NCBI GenBank assembly: GCA_028826165.1
Contig: JAPDFW010000098.1
Span: 165,001-229,000, forward strand
Direction: 5' to 3'
DNA: 64,000 nt
From: Anaeramoeba ignava
Lineage: Eukaryota > Metamonada > Anaeramoebidae
The notes beneath the pieces were generated by a model. It was given only the letters and a program-made list of their open reading frames with translations. It ran no database searches and was not told the DNA's origin. How positions within the stretch are numbered: position 1 is the stretch's first letter; every line of letters begins with the position of its first letter. The position numbers were made by a program, and so were the translations under genes. Shown one piece after another: positions 54,188 through 63,445 of this stretch.

Positions 54188-55960
54188 ATGAATGATTGTT
54201 TATTTTTTGGTTTAAATAAAGAACCAATTCTTATAAAAAATGAATCATATAAAATAACAAAACCAATTCAATTCAAAAATGAAAATGAAAATGAAAATGA
54301 AAATGAAAATGAAAATGAAAATGAAAATGAAAACGAAAAACAAATTAAACAAATTTCATCAGGTTTTTTTTCAACAATTTTCCTTTTTAAAAATGGAAAA
54401 GCAATAGAATATTTAAATGGAAATGATCCAAAACAAAATCCTTCAAAAATCCAAATTGAAGAAAATATTCAAAAAGTAACTGTTGGTTCTCAAAATGTAG
54501 CTATTTTAACAATAGAAGGAAATGTATTTGCCAAAGGGTTAAATATTAATCCAAATAACATAAAAGAATTTATCAATATTTCATCATTAATTGAAGATAA
54601 AAATGATAGAATAATTGAAGATATTGTTTGTTCTGCTGATTCAATTTATTTATTAACTTCAAATCAAAATGCTTATGGAATTGGTTCAAATGGATATGGT
54701 CAATTTGGTTTTGATTCTAAAACACTTAAAAAAACAGAAAAACCAATTTTAATAATGAAAAATGTTTCTAAAATATTTTCAGGAATTTCTTCACTTTTTG
54801 TTTTTCTTTTAAATTCAAATCAAGAATTATTTGGATACGGTGATAATAGTGATGGTCAACTTGGATTAGGAGAATCAAGAAAAAAAGAATCCAAAATACA
54901 AAATATTCCAAAAGGTAAAATAATTGATATTCAATGTGGAAATGAATATTCAATAATGTTGATTGAAAATGAAAATCAAAATCCAAAAAGAAAACTTTAT
55001 TTAACTGGAGATTCTCTATATAATGGACTTGGCAAAGATGGATATACTTATGAATTTACTGAAATCAAATCATCTTTATTTGAAAATGATGATGATATTC
55101 TTAATTTTTCTGTTGGATATGCACATACTTTGATTTTAACTTCCAAATCAAAATTAATAGTATTTGGAAGTAATTCTCATGGTCAATTAGGAACTGGAGA
55201 TACAAATAATCAATATATTCCAATTCAAATTGAACTTCCTAAATTAAGATTTAATGAAGATATTTTTAATTATCATGTTCTTTGTGGAAATGAAAATTCA
55301 TTTCTTTATTATTCTTTTTCTTCTTTTTCCAATCTTGAAGAAGATTTGATTAATCTATTTCGAAGAAAAGAATTTTGTAATATTTCATTTAAAACCAAAA
55401 ATGGAGAAATAATTTCAGCTCATAAATTAATATTACAAGCTATAATTGGACAAGATGATCAAATTGAAAAACTTCAAGAATTAATTTCAAATAAATCATT
55501 TAAAGAATCAAATCAAATATTTGAAATGATTTATTCAAACAATTCCAAAATAAATCCAAAATTATATGAAGAAATTAAAATTGATTTTAATTTATTTGTA
55601 TCAATAGAAGAATCAATGAAAGAATTAATTGAATTTGAAAATGAAAAAGATTTTATAATTGAAAGAAAAGAAAAACAATATAAATTTCCTAAATTAATAT
55701 TAATAATGAGAAGTAAATTATTCCGAGAAAAATTTTTATCAGTAACAGAAGATAAATCAAATAAAGTTACAGATTATAGTGAATTAAGTGATGAATCATT
55801 TCAAATATTAGAATATTGGATTTATTCAAATCAAATTAAAGAAGAAATTCAAATTACAAAAGAAATTATTAATGAAATTCAAATTGGAATTGATTATTTT
55901 CAATTAAATCAAACATATCCAAATTTATTGGATTTATTAATTAACAAATTTAAAAATTAA
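54188..55960 (+). CDS. RCC1-repeat, tandem-BTB protein, copy 1
   Basis: Single exon, 590 aa, from ATG 54188. The N-terminal half is a degenerate RCC1 beta-propeller with clear blades at YGIGSNGYGQFGFD, LFGYGDNSDGQLGLG and LIVFGSNSHGQLGTGD, each preceded by an S..LL/LIL strand. Two BTB-like regions follow. The first (about 380-490) has CNISFKTKNGEIISAHKLIL, and the second (about 505-590) has FIIERKEKQYKFPKLILIMR, KLFREKF and SFQILEYWIYS. RCC1-BTB proteins in other eukaryotes are Cul3 adaptors or chromatin- and vesicle-linked; no specific role can be given here. A Glu/Asn run (EN)n sits near residue 35-55. First of four tandem copies. Confidence 0.92.
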   Translation: MNDCLFFGLNKEPILIKNESYKITKPIQFKNENENENENENENENENENEKQIKQISSGFFSTIFLFKNGKAIEYLNGNDPKQNPSKIQIEENIQKVTVGSQNVAILTIEGNVFAKGLNINPNNIKEFINISSLIEDKNDRIIEDIVCSADSIYLLTSNQNAYGIGSNGYGQFGFDSKTLKKTEKPILIMKNVSKIFSGISSLFVFLLNSNQELFGYGDNSDGQLGLGESRKKESKIQNIPKGKIIDIQCGNEYSIMLIENENQNPKRKLYLTGDSLYNGLGKDGYTYEFTEIKSSLFENDDDILNFSVGYAHTLILTSKSKLIVFGSNSHGQLGTGDTNNQYIPIQIELPKLRFNEDIFNYHVLCGNENSFLYYSFSSFSNLEEDLINLFRRKEFCNISFKTKNGEIISAHKLILQAIIGQDDQIEKLQELISNKSFKESNQIFEMIYSNNSKINPKLYEEIKIDFNLFVSIEESMKELIEFENEKDFIIERKEKQYKFPKLILIMRSKLFREKFLSVTEDKSNKVTDYSELSDESFQILEYWIYSNQIKEEIQITKEIINEIQIGIDYFQLNQTYPNLLDLLINKFKN

Positions 55961-56104
55961 AATTAAAATTAAAATTTAAATTAAAATCAAAATCAAAATT
56001 AAAATTAAAATTAAAATTAAAATTAAAATTAAAATTAAAATTAAAATTAAAATTAAAATTAAAATTCCAAAATTTATTTTTTTCATTTTTTTTCTTTTTC
56101 AAAA
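55961..56104. repeat. AAAATT array plus short leader between RCC1-BTB copies 1 and 2
   Basis: AAAATT hexamers begin at the stop codon itself (AATTAAAATTAA). The last 40 bases are the conserved TTTATTTTTTTCATTTTT-type leader of copy 2. Confidence 0.85.
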
Positions 56105-57853
56105 ATGAATGATTGTTTATTTTTTGGTAAAAATCAATATCCAAAACTTATCAAAAATAAACCAAATAAAATAATAAAACCAATCCAATTTAAATTTAAA
56201 AATGAAAATGAAAATGAAAATGAAAATGGAAATGAAAATGAAAAACAAATTAAACAAATTTCATCAGGAGCATTCTCAACAATTTTCCTTTTTAAAAATG
56301 GAAAAGCAATAGAATATTCAAATGAAAAAGATTCAAAACAAAATCCTTCAAAAATCCAAATTGAAGAAAATATTCAAAAAGTAACTGTTGGTTTTGCAAA
56401 TGTAGCTATTTTAACAATAGAAGGAAATGTATTTGCCAAAGGGTTATATATTAATCCAAATAATATAAAAGAATTTATCAATATTTCATCATTAATTGAA
56501 GATAAAAATGATAGAGTAATTGAAGATGTTGTTTGTTCTGCTGATTCAATTTACTTATTAACTTCAAATCAAAATGCTTATGGAATTGGTTCAAATAATT
56601 ATGGTCAACTTGGTTTTGATTCTAAAACACTTAAAAAAACAGAAAAACCAATTTTAATAATGAAAAATGTTTCTAAAATATTTTCAGGAATTTCTTCACT
56701 TTTTGTTTTTCTTTTAAATTTAAATCAAGAATTATTTGGATACGGTGATAATAGTGATGGTCAACTTGGGTTAGGAGAATCAAGAAAAAAAGAATCCAAA
56801 ATACAAAATATTCCAAAAGGTAAAATAATTGATATTCAATGTGGAAATGAATATTCAATAATGTTGATTGAAAATCAAAATCAAAATCCAAAAAGAAAAC
56901 TTTATTCATGTGGAGATTATAGATATAATGGACTTGGCAAAGATGGATATACTTATGAATTTACTGAAATCAAATCATCTTTATTTGAAAATGACTATAT
57001 TCGTGAATTTTCTGTTGGAAATGGTGATACTTTGATTTTAACATCCAATTCAAAATTAATAGTATTTGGAAGTAATTCTCATGGTCAATTAGGAACTGGA
57101 GATACAAAACATCAACTAATTCCTATTCAAATTGAACTTCCTAAATTAAGATTTAATGAAGATATTTCCAATTATCATGTTCTTTGTGGAAATGAAAATT
57201 CATTTCTTTATTATTCTTTTTCTTCTTTTTCCAATCTTGAAGAAGATTTGATTAATCTATTTCGAAGAAAAGAATTTTGTAATATTTCATTTAAAACCAA
57301 AAATGGAGAAATAATTTCAGCTCATAAATTAATATTACAAGCTATAATTGGACAAGATGATCAAATTGAAAAACTTCAAGAATTAATTTCAAATAAATCA
57401 TCTAAAGAATCAAATCAAATATTTGAAATGATTTATTCAAACAATTCCAAAATAAATCCAAAATTATATGAAGAAATTAAAATTGATTTTAATTTATTTG
57501 TATCAATAGAAGAATCAATGAAAGAATTAATTGAATTTGAAAATGAAAAAGATTTTATAATTGAAAGAAAAGAAAAACAATATAAATTTCCTAAATTAAT
57601 ATTAATAATGAGAAGTAAATTATTCCGAGAAAAATTTTTATCAGTAACAGAAAGTGATTCTAATAAAGTTACAGATTATAGTGAATTAAGTGATGAATCA
57701 TTTCAAATATTTGAATATTGGATTTATTCAAATCAAATTAAAGAAGATATTCAAATTACACAAGAAATTATTAATGAAATTAAAAAAGGAATTGGTTATT
57801 TTCAATTAAATCAAACATATCCAAATTTATTGGATTTATTAATTAAATTTTAA
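56105..57853 (+). CDS. RCC1-repeat, tandem-BTB protein, copy 2
   Basis: Single exon, 582 aa, same architecture as copy 1: RCC1 blades at YGIGSNNYGQLGFD, LFGYGDNSDGQLGLG and LIVFGSNSHGQLGTGD, and two BTB regions. Its first two thirds match copy 1 most closely (VVCSADSIYLLTSNQNAYG), whereas YIREFSVGNGDTLILTSNSK and the TKHQLIPIQIELP stretch are identical to copy 3. The C-terminus is shorter, ending LLDLLIKF, because the stop lies in the first unit of the following microsatellite. Confidence 0.92.
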   Translation: MNDCLFFGKNQYPKLIKNKPNKIIKPIQFKFKNENENENENGNENEKQIKQISSGAFSTIFLFKNGKAIEYSNEKDSKQNPSKIQIEENIQKVTVGFANVAILTIEGNVFAKGLYINPNNIKEFINISSLIEDKNDRVIEDVVCSADSIYLLTSNQNAYGIGSNNYGQLGFDSKTLKKTEKPILIMKNVSKIFSGISSLFVFLLNLNQELFGYGDNSDGQLGLGESRKKESKIQNIPKGKIIDIQCGNEYSIMLIENQNQNPKRKLYSCGDYRYNGLGKDGYTYEFTEIKSSLFENDYIREFSVGNGDTLILTSNSKLIVFGSNSHGQLGTGDTKHQLIPIQIELPKLRFNEDISNYHVLCGNENSFLYYSFSSFSNLEEDLINLFRRKEFCNISFKTKNGEIISAHKLILQAIIGQDDQIEKLQELISNKSSKESNQIFEMIYSNNSKINPKLYEEIKIDFNLFVSIEESMKELIEFENEKDFIIERKEKQYKFPKLILIMRSKLFREKFLSVTESDSNKVTDYSELSDESFQIFEYWIYSNQIKEDIQITQEIINEIKKGIGYFQLNQTYPNLLDLLIKF

Positions 57854-58254
57854 AATTAAAATTAAAATTAAAATCAAAATTAAAATTAAAATTAAAATTA
57901 AAATTAAAATTAAAATTAAAATTAAAATTAAAATTAAAATTAAAATTAAAATTAAAATTAAAATTAAAATTAAAATTAAAATTAAAATCAAAATCAAAAT
58001 TAAAATTAAAAATTAAAATTAAAATATTAAAATTAAAAAAAAATTAAAAATTAAAATTAAAATTAAAATTAAAAATTAAAATCAAAATCAAAATCAAATC
58101 AAAATTAAAATTAAAATCAAAATTAAAAAAATTAAAATTAAAATCAAAATTAAAATTAAAATTAAAATTAAAATCCAAAATTAAAATTAAAATTAAAATT
58201 AAAATTAAAATTAAAATTCCAAAATCATTTTTTTCATTTTTTTTCTTTTCAAAA
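57854..58254. repeat. AAAATT array plus leader between RCC1-BTB copies 2 and 3
   Basis: About 360 bases of AAAATT with AAAATC variants, degenerate in the middle (58010-58140), followed by the conserved 35-base T-rich leader ending CTTTTCAAAA before the ATG. Confidence 0.88.
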
Positions 58255-60033
58255 ATGAATGATTGTTTATTTTTTGGTGATAATCAATTACCAAAACTTA
58301 TCAAAAATGAACCAAATTCAATAATAAAACCAATTCAATTTAAATTTAAAAATGAAAATGAAAATGAAAATGAAATTGAAAATGAAATTAAACAAATTGC
58401 AATTTGTTATTTTTCAACAATTTTCCTTTTTAAAAATGGAAAAGCAATAGAATATTTAAATGGAAATGATCCAAATCAAAATCCTTATAAAATCCAAATT
58501 GAAAATATTCAAAAAGTAACTGTTGATTCTATAAATGAAGCTATTTTAACAAAAGAAAGAAATGTATTTGCCAAAGGAAAAGATATTAATCCAAATAATA
58601 TAAAAGAATTTATCAATATTTCATCATTAATTGAAGATAAAAATGATAGAGTAATTGAAGATATTGTTTCTGGAGAACATTCATTTTACTTATTAACTTC
58701 AAATCAAAATGTTTATGGAATTGGTTCAAATCAATATGGCCAACTTGGTTTTGATTCTGAAACACTTGAAAAAACAGAAAAACCAATTTTAATGATGAAA
58801 AATGTTTCTAAAATATTTTCAGGAGATTCTTCAACTCATGTTTTTCTTTTAAATTCAAATCAAGGATTATTTGGATGCGGTGAGAATGAATATGGTCAAC
58901 TTGGATTAGGAAAATCAAAAGAAGACAAAAAAATCCAAAAATTAACCAAAATCCAAAATATTCCAAAAGGTAAAATAATTGATATTCAATGTGGAAATTA
59001 TCATTCAATAATGTTGATTGAAAATGAAGATGAAAATCAAAATCCAAAAAGAAAACTTTATTCAATTGGAAATTGGTTTTATAATGGACTTGGCAAAGAT
59101 GGATATACTTATGAATTTACTGAAATCAAATCATCTTTATTTGAAAATGACTATATTCGTGAATTTTCTGTTGGAAATGGTGATACTTTGATTTTAACAT
59201 CCAATTCAAAATTAATAGTATTTGGAAGTAATTCTCATGGTCAATTAGGAACTGGAGATACAAAACATCAACTAATTCCTATTCAAATTGAACTTCCTAA
59301 ATTAAGATTTAATGAAGATATTTCCAATTATCATGTTCTTTGTAGAAATAATAAATCATTTCTTTATTGGTCTTCTCCTTTTCTTTCTTCTTTTTCCAAT
59401 CTTGAAGAAGATTTGATTAATCTATTTCGAAGAAAAGAATTTTGTGATATTTCATTTAAAACCGAAGATGGAGAAATAATTTCAGCTCATAAATTAATAT
59501 TACAAGCTATAATTGGACAAGATGATCAAATTGAAAAACTTCAAGAATTAATTTCAAATAAATCATCTAAAGAATCAAATCAAATATTTGAAATGATTTA
59601 TTCAAACAATTCCAAAATAAATCCAAAATTATATGAAGAAATTAAAATTGATTTTAATTTATTTGTATCAATAGAAGAATCAATGAAAGAATTAATTGAA
59701 TTTGAAAATGAAAAAGATTTTATAATTGAAAGAAAAGAAAAACAATATAAATTTCCTAAATTAATATTAGTAATGAGAAGTAAATTATTCCGAGAAAAAT
59801 TTTTATCAGTAACAGAAAGTGATTCTAATAAAGTTACAGATTATAGTGAATTAAGTGATGAATCATTTCAAATATTAGAATATTGGATTTATTCAAATCA
59901 AATTAAAGAAGAAATTCAAATTACAAAAGAGATAATTAATGAAATTCAAATTGGAATTGGTTATTTTCAATTAAATCAAACAAATCCAAATTTATTGGAT
60001 TTATTAATTAAGAAATTTAAAAATCAAAATTAA
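58255..60033 (+). CDS. RCC1-repeat, tandem-BTB protein, copy 3
   Basis: Single exon, 592 aa. RCC1 blades lie at YGIGSNQYGQLGFD, LFGCGENEYGQLGLG and LIVFGSNSHGQLGTGD, and two BTB regions follow (CDISFKTEDGEIISAHKLIL; FIIERKEKQYKFPKLILVMR). The N-terminal propeller is the most divergent part (SGEHSFYLLTSNQNVYG). A KIQKLTKIQNIPKG insertion is shared with copy 4 but absent from copies 1 and 2. The C-terminal 200 residues are almost identical to copies 1 and 2. Confidence 0.92.
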   Translation: MNDCLFFGDNQLPKLIKNEPNSIIKPIQFKFKNENENENEIENEIKQIAICYFSTIFLFKNGKAIEYLNGNDPNQNPYKIQIENIQKVTVDSINEAILTKERNVFAKGKDINPNNIKEFINISSLIEDKNDRVIEDIVSGEHSFYLLTSNQNVYGIGSNQYGQLGFDSETLEKTEKPILMMKNVSKIFSGDSSTHVFLLNSNQGLFGCGENEYGQLGLGKSKEDKKIQKLTKIQNIPKGKIIDIQCGNYHSIMLIENEDENQNPKRKLYSIGNWFYNGLGKDGYTYEFTEIKSSLFENDYIREFSVGNGDTLILTSNSKLIVFGSNSHGQLGTGDTKHQLIPIQIELPKLRFNEDISNYHVLCRNNKSFLYWSSPFLSSFSNLEEDLINLFRRKEFCDISFKTEDGEIISAHKLILQAIIGQDDQIEKLQELISNKSSKESNQIFEMIYSNNSKINPKLYEEIKIDFNLFVSIEESMKELIEFENEKDFIIERKEKQYKFPKLILVMRSKLFREKFLSVTESDSNKVTDYSELSDESFQILEYWIYSNQIKEEIQITKEIINEIQIGIGYFQLNQTNPNLLDLLIKKFKNQN

Positions 60034-60174
60034 AATTAAAATCAAAATTAAAATCAAAATTAAAATTAAAATCAAAATTAAAATCAAAATTAAAATTTAA
60101 ATTAAAATTAAAATTAAAATTAAAATTAAAATTAAAATTCCAAAATCATTTTTTCATTTTTTTTCTTTTCAAAA
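60034..60174. repeat. AAAATT/AAAATC array plus leader between RCC1-BTB copies 3 and 4
   Basis: Hexamers start with the stop codon of copy 3 and end about 35 bases before the ATG of copy 4, where the conserved T-rich leader lies. Confidence 0.85.
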
Positions 60175-61938
60175 ATGAATGATTGTTTATTTTTTGGTTC
60201 AAATCTAAATCCAATTCTTATCAAAAATGAACCAGATAAAATAACAAAACCAATCCAATTTAAATTTGAAAATGAAAATGAAAATGAAAAACAAATTAAA
60301 CAAATTTCATCAAGAGCATTCTCAACAATTTTCCTTTTTAAAAATGGAAAAGCAATAGAATATTCAAATGAAAAAGATTCAAAACAAAATCCTTATAAAA
60401 TCCAAATTGAAAATATCCAAAAAGTAACTGTTAGTTCTCAAAATGTAGCTATTTTAACAATAGAAAGAAATGCATTTGTAAAAGGAAGAGATATTAATCC
60501 AAATAATCCAAGTGAATTTATCAATATTTCATCATTAATTGAAGATACAAATGATAGAATAATTCAAGATATTGTTTCTGGAGTTTTTTCAATTTACTTA
60601 TTAACTTCAAATCAAAATGCTTATGGAATTGGTTCAAATGGATATGGTCAACTTGGTTTTGATTCTGAAACACTTAAAAAAACAGAAAAACCAATTTTAA
60701 TGATGAAAAATGTTTCTAAAATATTTTCAGGAACTTATTCAGATCATGTTTTTCTTTTAAATTCAAATCAAGAATTATTTGTATGCGGATATAACGAATA
60801 TGGTCAACTTGGATTAGGAGAATCAAGAAGAAAAGAAATCAAAATCCAAAAATTAACCAAAATCCAAAATATTCCAAAAGGCAAAATAATTGATATTCAA
60901 TGTGGATATGGTTATTCAATAATGTTAATTGAAGATGAAAATGAAAATCCAAAAAGAAAACTTTATTCATGTGGAAATTATCGATATAATGGACTTGGCA
61001 AAAATGAAGATACTTATAAATTTACTGAAATCAAATCATCTTTATTTGAAAATGATTATATTCTTGATATTTCTGTTGGATGTTATCATACTTTGATTTT
61101 AACTTCTAATTCAAAATTAATAGTATTTGGAGATAATAGATATGGTGAATTAGGAGCTGGAGATACAAAACATCAATCAATTCAAATTCAAATTGAACTT
61201 CCTAAATTAAGATTTAATGAAGATATTTCTAATTATCATCTTTCTTGTGGCTTTTATGAATCATTTCTTTATTATTCTCCTCCTTCTTTTTCCAATATTG
61301 AAGAAGATTTGATAAAATTATTTGAAAGAAAAGAATTTTGTGATATTTCATTTAAAACCAAAAATGGAGAAATAATTGAAGCTCATAAATTAATATTGAA
61401 ATATAGATTAAATCAAAATGAAAATCAAATTGAAATTGAAAAACTTGAAGAAATTATTTCAAATAAATCAATTAAAGAATCAAATCAAATATTTGAAATG
61501 ATTTATTCAAATAATTCCAAAATAAATCCAAAATTATATGAAGAAATTAAAATTGATTTTAATTTATTTGTATCAATAGAAGAATCAATGAAAGAATTAA
61601 TTGAATTTGAAAATGAAAAAGATTTTATAATTGAAAGAAAAGAAAAACAATATAAATTCCCTAAATCAATATTAATAATGAGAAGTAAATTATTCCGAGA
61701 AAAATTTTTATCTGTAACAGAAGATAAATCTAATAAAGTTACAGATTATAGTGAATTAAGTGATGAATCATTTCAAATATTTGAATATTGGATTTATTCA
61801 AATCAAATTAAAGATGAAATTCAAATTACACAAGAAATTATTGATGAAATTCAAATTGGAATTGATTATTTTCAATTAAATCAAACAAATCCAAATTTAT
61901 TTGATTTATTAATTAATAAATTTAATAATCAAAATTAA
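60175..61938 (+). CDS. RCC1-repeat, tandem-BTB protein, copy 4 (most divergent)
   Basis: Single exon, 587 aa. RCC1 blades lie at YGIGSNGYGQLGFD, LFVCGYNEYGQLGLG and LIVFGDNRYGELGAGD. The first BTB region differs from the other copies (NIEEDLIKLFERKEFCDISF and IIEAHKLILKYRLNQNENQ instead of LILQAIIGQDDQ). The last 160 residues are again nearly identical, which suggests recent sequence exchange confined to the 3' end. The stop comes from the first unit of the following AAAATT array (NNQN then TAA). Confidence 0.92.
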   Translation: MNDCLFFGSNLNPILIKNEPDKITKPIQFKFENENENEKQIKQISSRAFSTIFLFKNGKAIEYSNEKDSKQNPYKIQIENIQKVTVSSQNVAILTIERNAFVKGRDINPNNPSEFINISSLIEDTNDRIIQDIVSGVFSIYLLTSNQNAYGIGSNGYGQLGFDSETLKKTEKPILMMKNVSKIFSGTYSDHVFLLNSNQELFVCGYNEYGQLGLGESRRKEIKIQKLTKIQNIPKGKIIDIQCGYGYSIMLIEDENENPKRKLYSCGNYRYNGLGKNEDTYKFTEIKSSLFENDYILDISVGCYHTLILTSNSKLIVFGDNRYGELGAGDTKHQSIQIQIELPKLRFNEDISNYHLSCGFYESFLYYSPPSFSNIEEDLIKLFERKEFCDISFKTKNGEIIEAHKLILKYRLNQNENQIEIEKLEEIISNKSIKESNQIFEMIYSNNSKINPKLYEEIKIDFNLFVSIEESMKELIEFENEKDFIIERKEKQYKFPKSILIMRSKLFREKFLSVTEDKSNKVTDYSELSDESFQIFEYWIYSNQIKDEIQITQEIIDEIQIGIDYFQLNQTNPNLFDLLINKFNNQN

Positions 61939-62285
61939 AATTAAAATTAAAATTAAAATTAAAATTAAAATTAAAATTAAAATTAAAATTAAAATTAAAA
62001 TTAAAATTAAAATTAGAATTAAAATTAAAATTAAAATTAAAATTAAAATTAAAATTAAAATTAAAATTAAAATCAAAATTAAAATTAATATTAAAATTTA
62101 AAATTAAATTAAAATTAAAAATTAAAAAATTAAAATCAAAATCAAAATTAAAATCAAAATTAAAATTAAAATTTAAATCAAAATTAAAATTTAAATCAAA
62201 ATCAAAATTAAAATCAAAATCAAAATTAAAATTAAAATTAAAATTAAAATTAAAATTAAAATTAAAATTAAAATTAAAATTAAAA
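61939..62285. repeat. AAAATT/AAAATC array after RCC1-BTB copy 4
   Basis: About 345 bases of hexamers, near-perfect at both ends and degenerate at 62090-62220, of the same type as between the RCC1-BTB copies. Confidence 0.9.
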
Positions 62286-63240
62286 ATATGAGAATAGATT
62301 TAAATTAAATACTAAATTGAAATTAATTTTATTTTATATTTATAAATAAAATTAATACACAAAATATATTATTATTAATTAATTTCTTGATATTTAATTA
62401 ATAAAATATTTTAATTAATTTTTAAATAGAATGGAAATAGATTTAAATTAAGTATTAATTTCAAATTAATTTTTATTTTATATTTATAAATAAAATTAAT
62501 TATTAGAAAATATATTATTATTAATTAATTTATTGATATTTAATTAATAAAATATTTTAATTAATTTTTAAACAAAATGGAAATAGATTTTAAATTAAAT
62601 ATTAATTTGGAATTAATTTTTATTTTATATTTATAAATAAAATTAATACAAGGAAATATATTATTATTAATTAATTTTTGATATTTAATTAATAAAAATA
62701 TTTTAATTAATTTTTAAACAAAATGAGAATAGATTTGAATTAAATATTAATTTGGAATTAATTTTTATTTTATATTTATAAATAAAATTAATACTAAAAA
62801 TATATTATTATTAATTAATTTTTGATATTTAATTAATAAAATATTTTAATTAATTTTTAAAACAAAATAGAAATAGATTTGAATTTAATATTAATTTGAA
62901 ATTAATTTTTATTTTATATTTATAAATAAAATTAAAAACACAAATATATTTTTATTAATTAATTTTATTGATATTTAATTAATAAAATATTTTAATTAAT
63001 TTTTAAATAGAATGGTAATAGATTTAAATTAAATATTAATTTGGAATTAATTTTTATTTTATATTTATAAATAAAATTAATTATTAGAAATATATTATTA
63101 TTAATTAATTTTTTAATATTTAATTAATAAAATATTTTAATTAACTTTTAAACAAAATGGGAATAGATTTAAATTTAATATTAATTTGAAATTAATTTTT
63201 ATTTTATATTTATAAATAAAATTAATACTAAAAAATGGGA
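62286..63240. repeat. Satellite with a monomer of about 145 bp (seven copies)
   Basis: The marker AATAGATTT (or variant) recurs near 62291, 62433, 62580, 62726, 62870, 63014 and 63160, i.e. every 142-147 bases. Each monomer has TTTTTATTTTATATTTATAA, ATATATTATTATTAATTAAT and TAATTAATAAAATATTTTAA. It is unrelated in sequence to the 142-bp satellite at 48 kb and lacks the GTGGAA element. Confidence 0.92.
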
Positions 63241-63445
63241 TAAATAAATGGAAAAAATTTAAATAAAAAATAAAAAAGAAATTTTTTCGAATGAAAAAAA
63301 AATTTTAACAAAAAATTTAAATTAAAAAATAAAATAAAAATAAAAAGAAAAAATTTAATTAATTTTATTTTCATTCTTTTTCTTTTTTAATAAATTTTTA
63401 TTTTTAAATTTAAATTTTTTTAAAAACAAAAACAAAAACAACAAA
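63241..63445 (+). promoter_or_regulatory. Candidate promoter/leader of the Rac gene
   Basis: After the satellite come A-rich homopolymers, then TTTTCATTCTTTTTCTTTTT and an AACAAAAACAAAAACAACAA stretch right before the ATG. The CATTCTTTTTCTTTT block resembles the leaders of the RCC1-BTB genes. Function is inferred from position. Confidence 0.35.
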
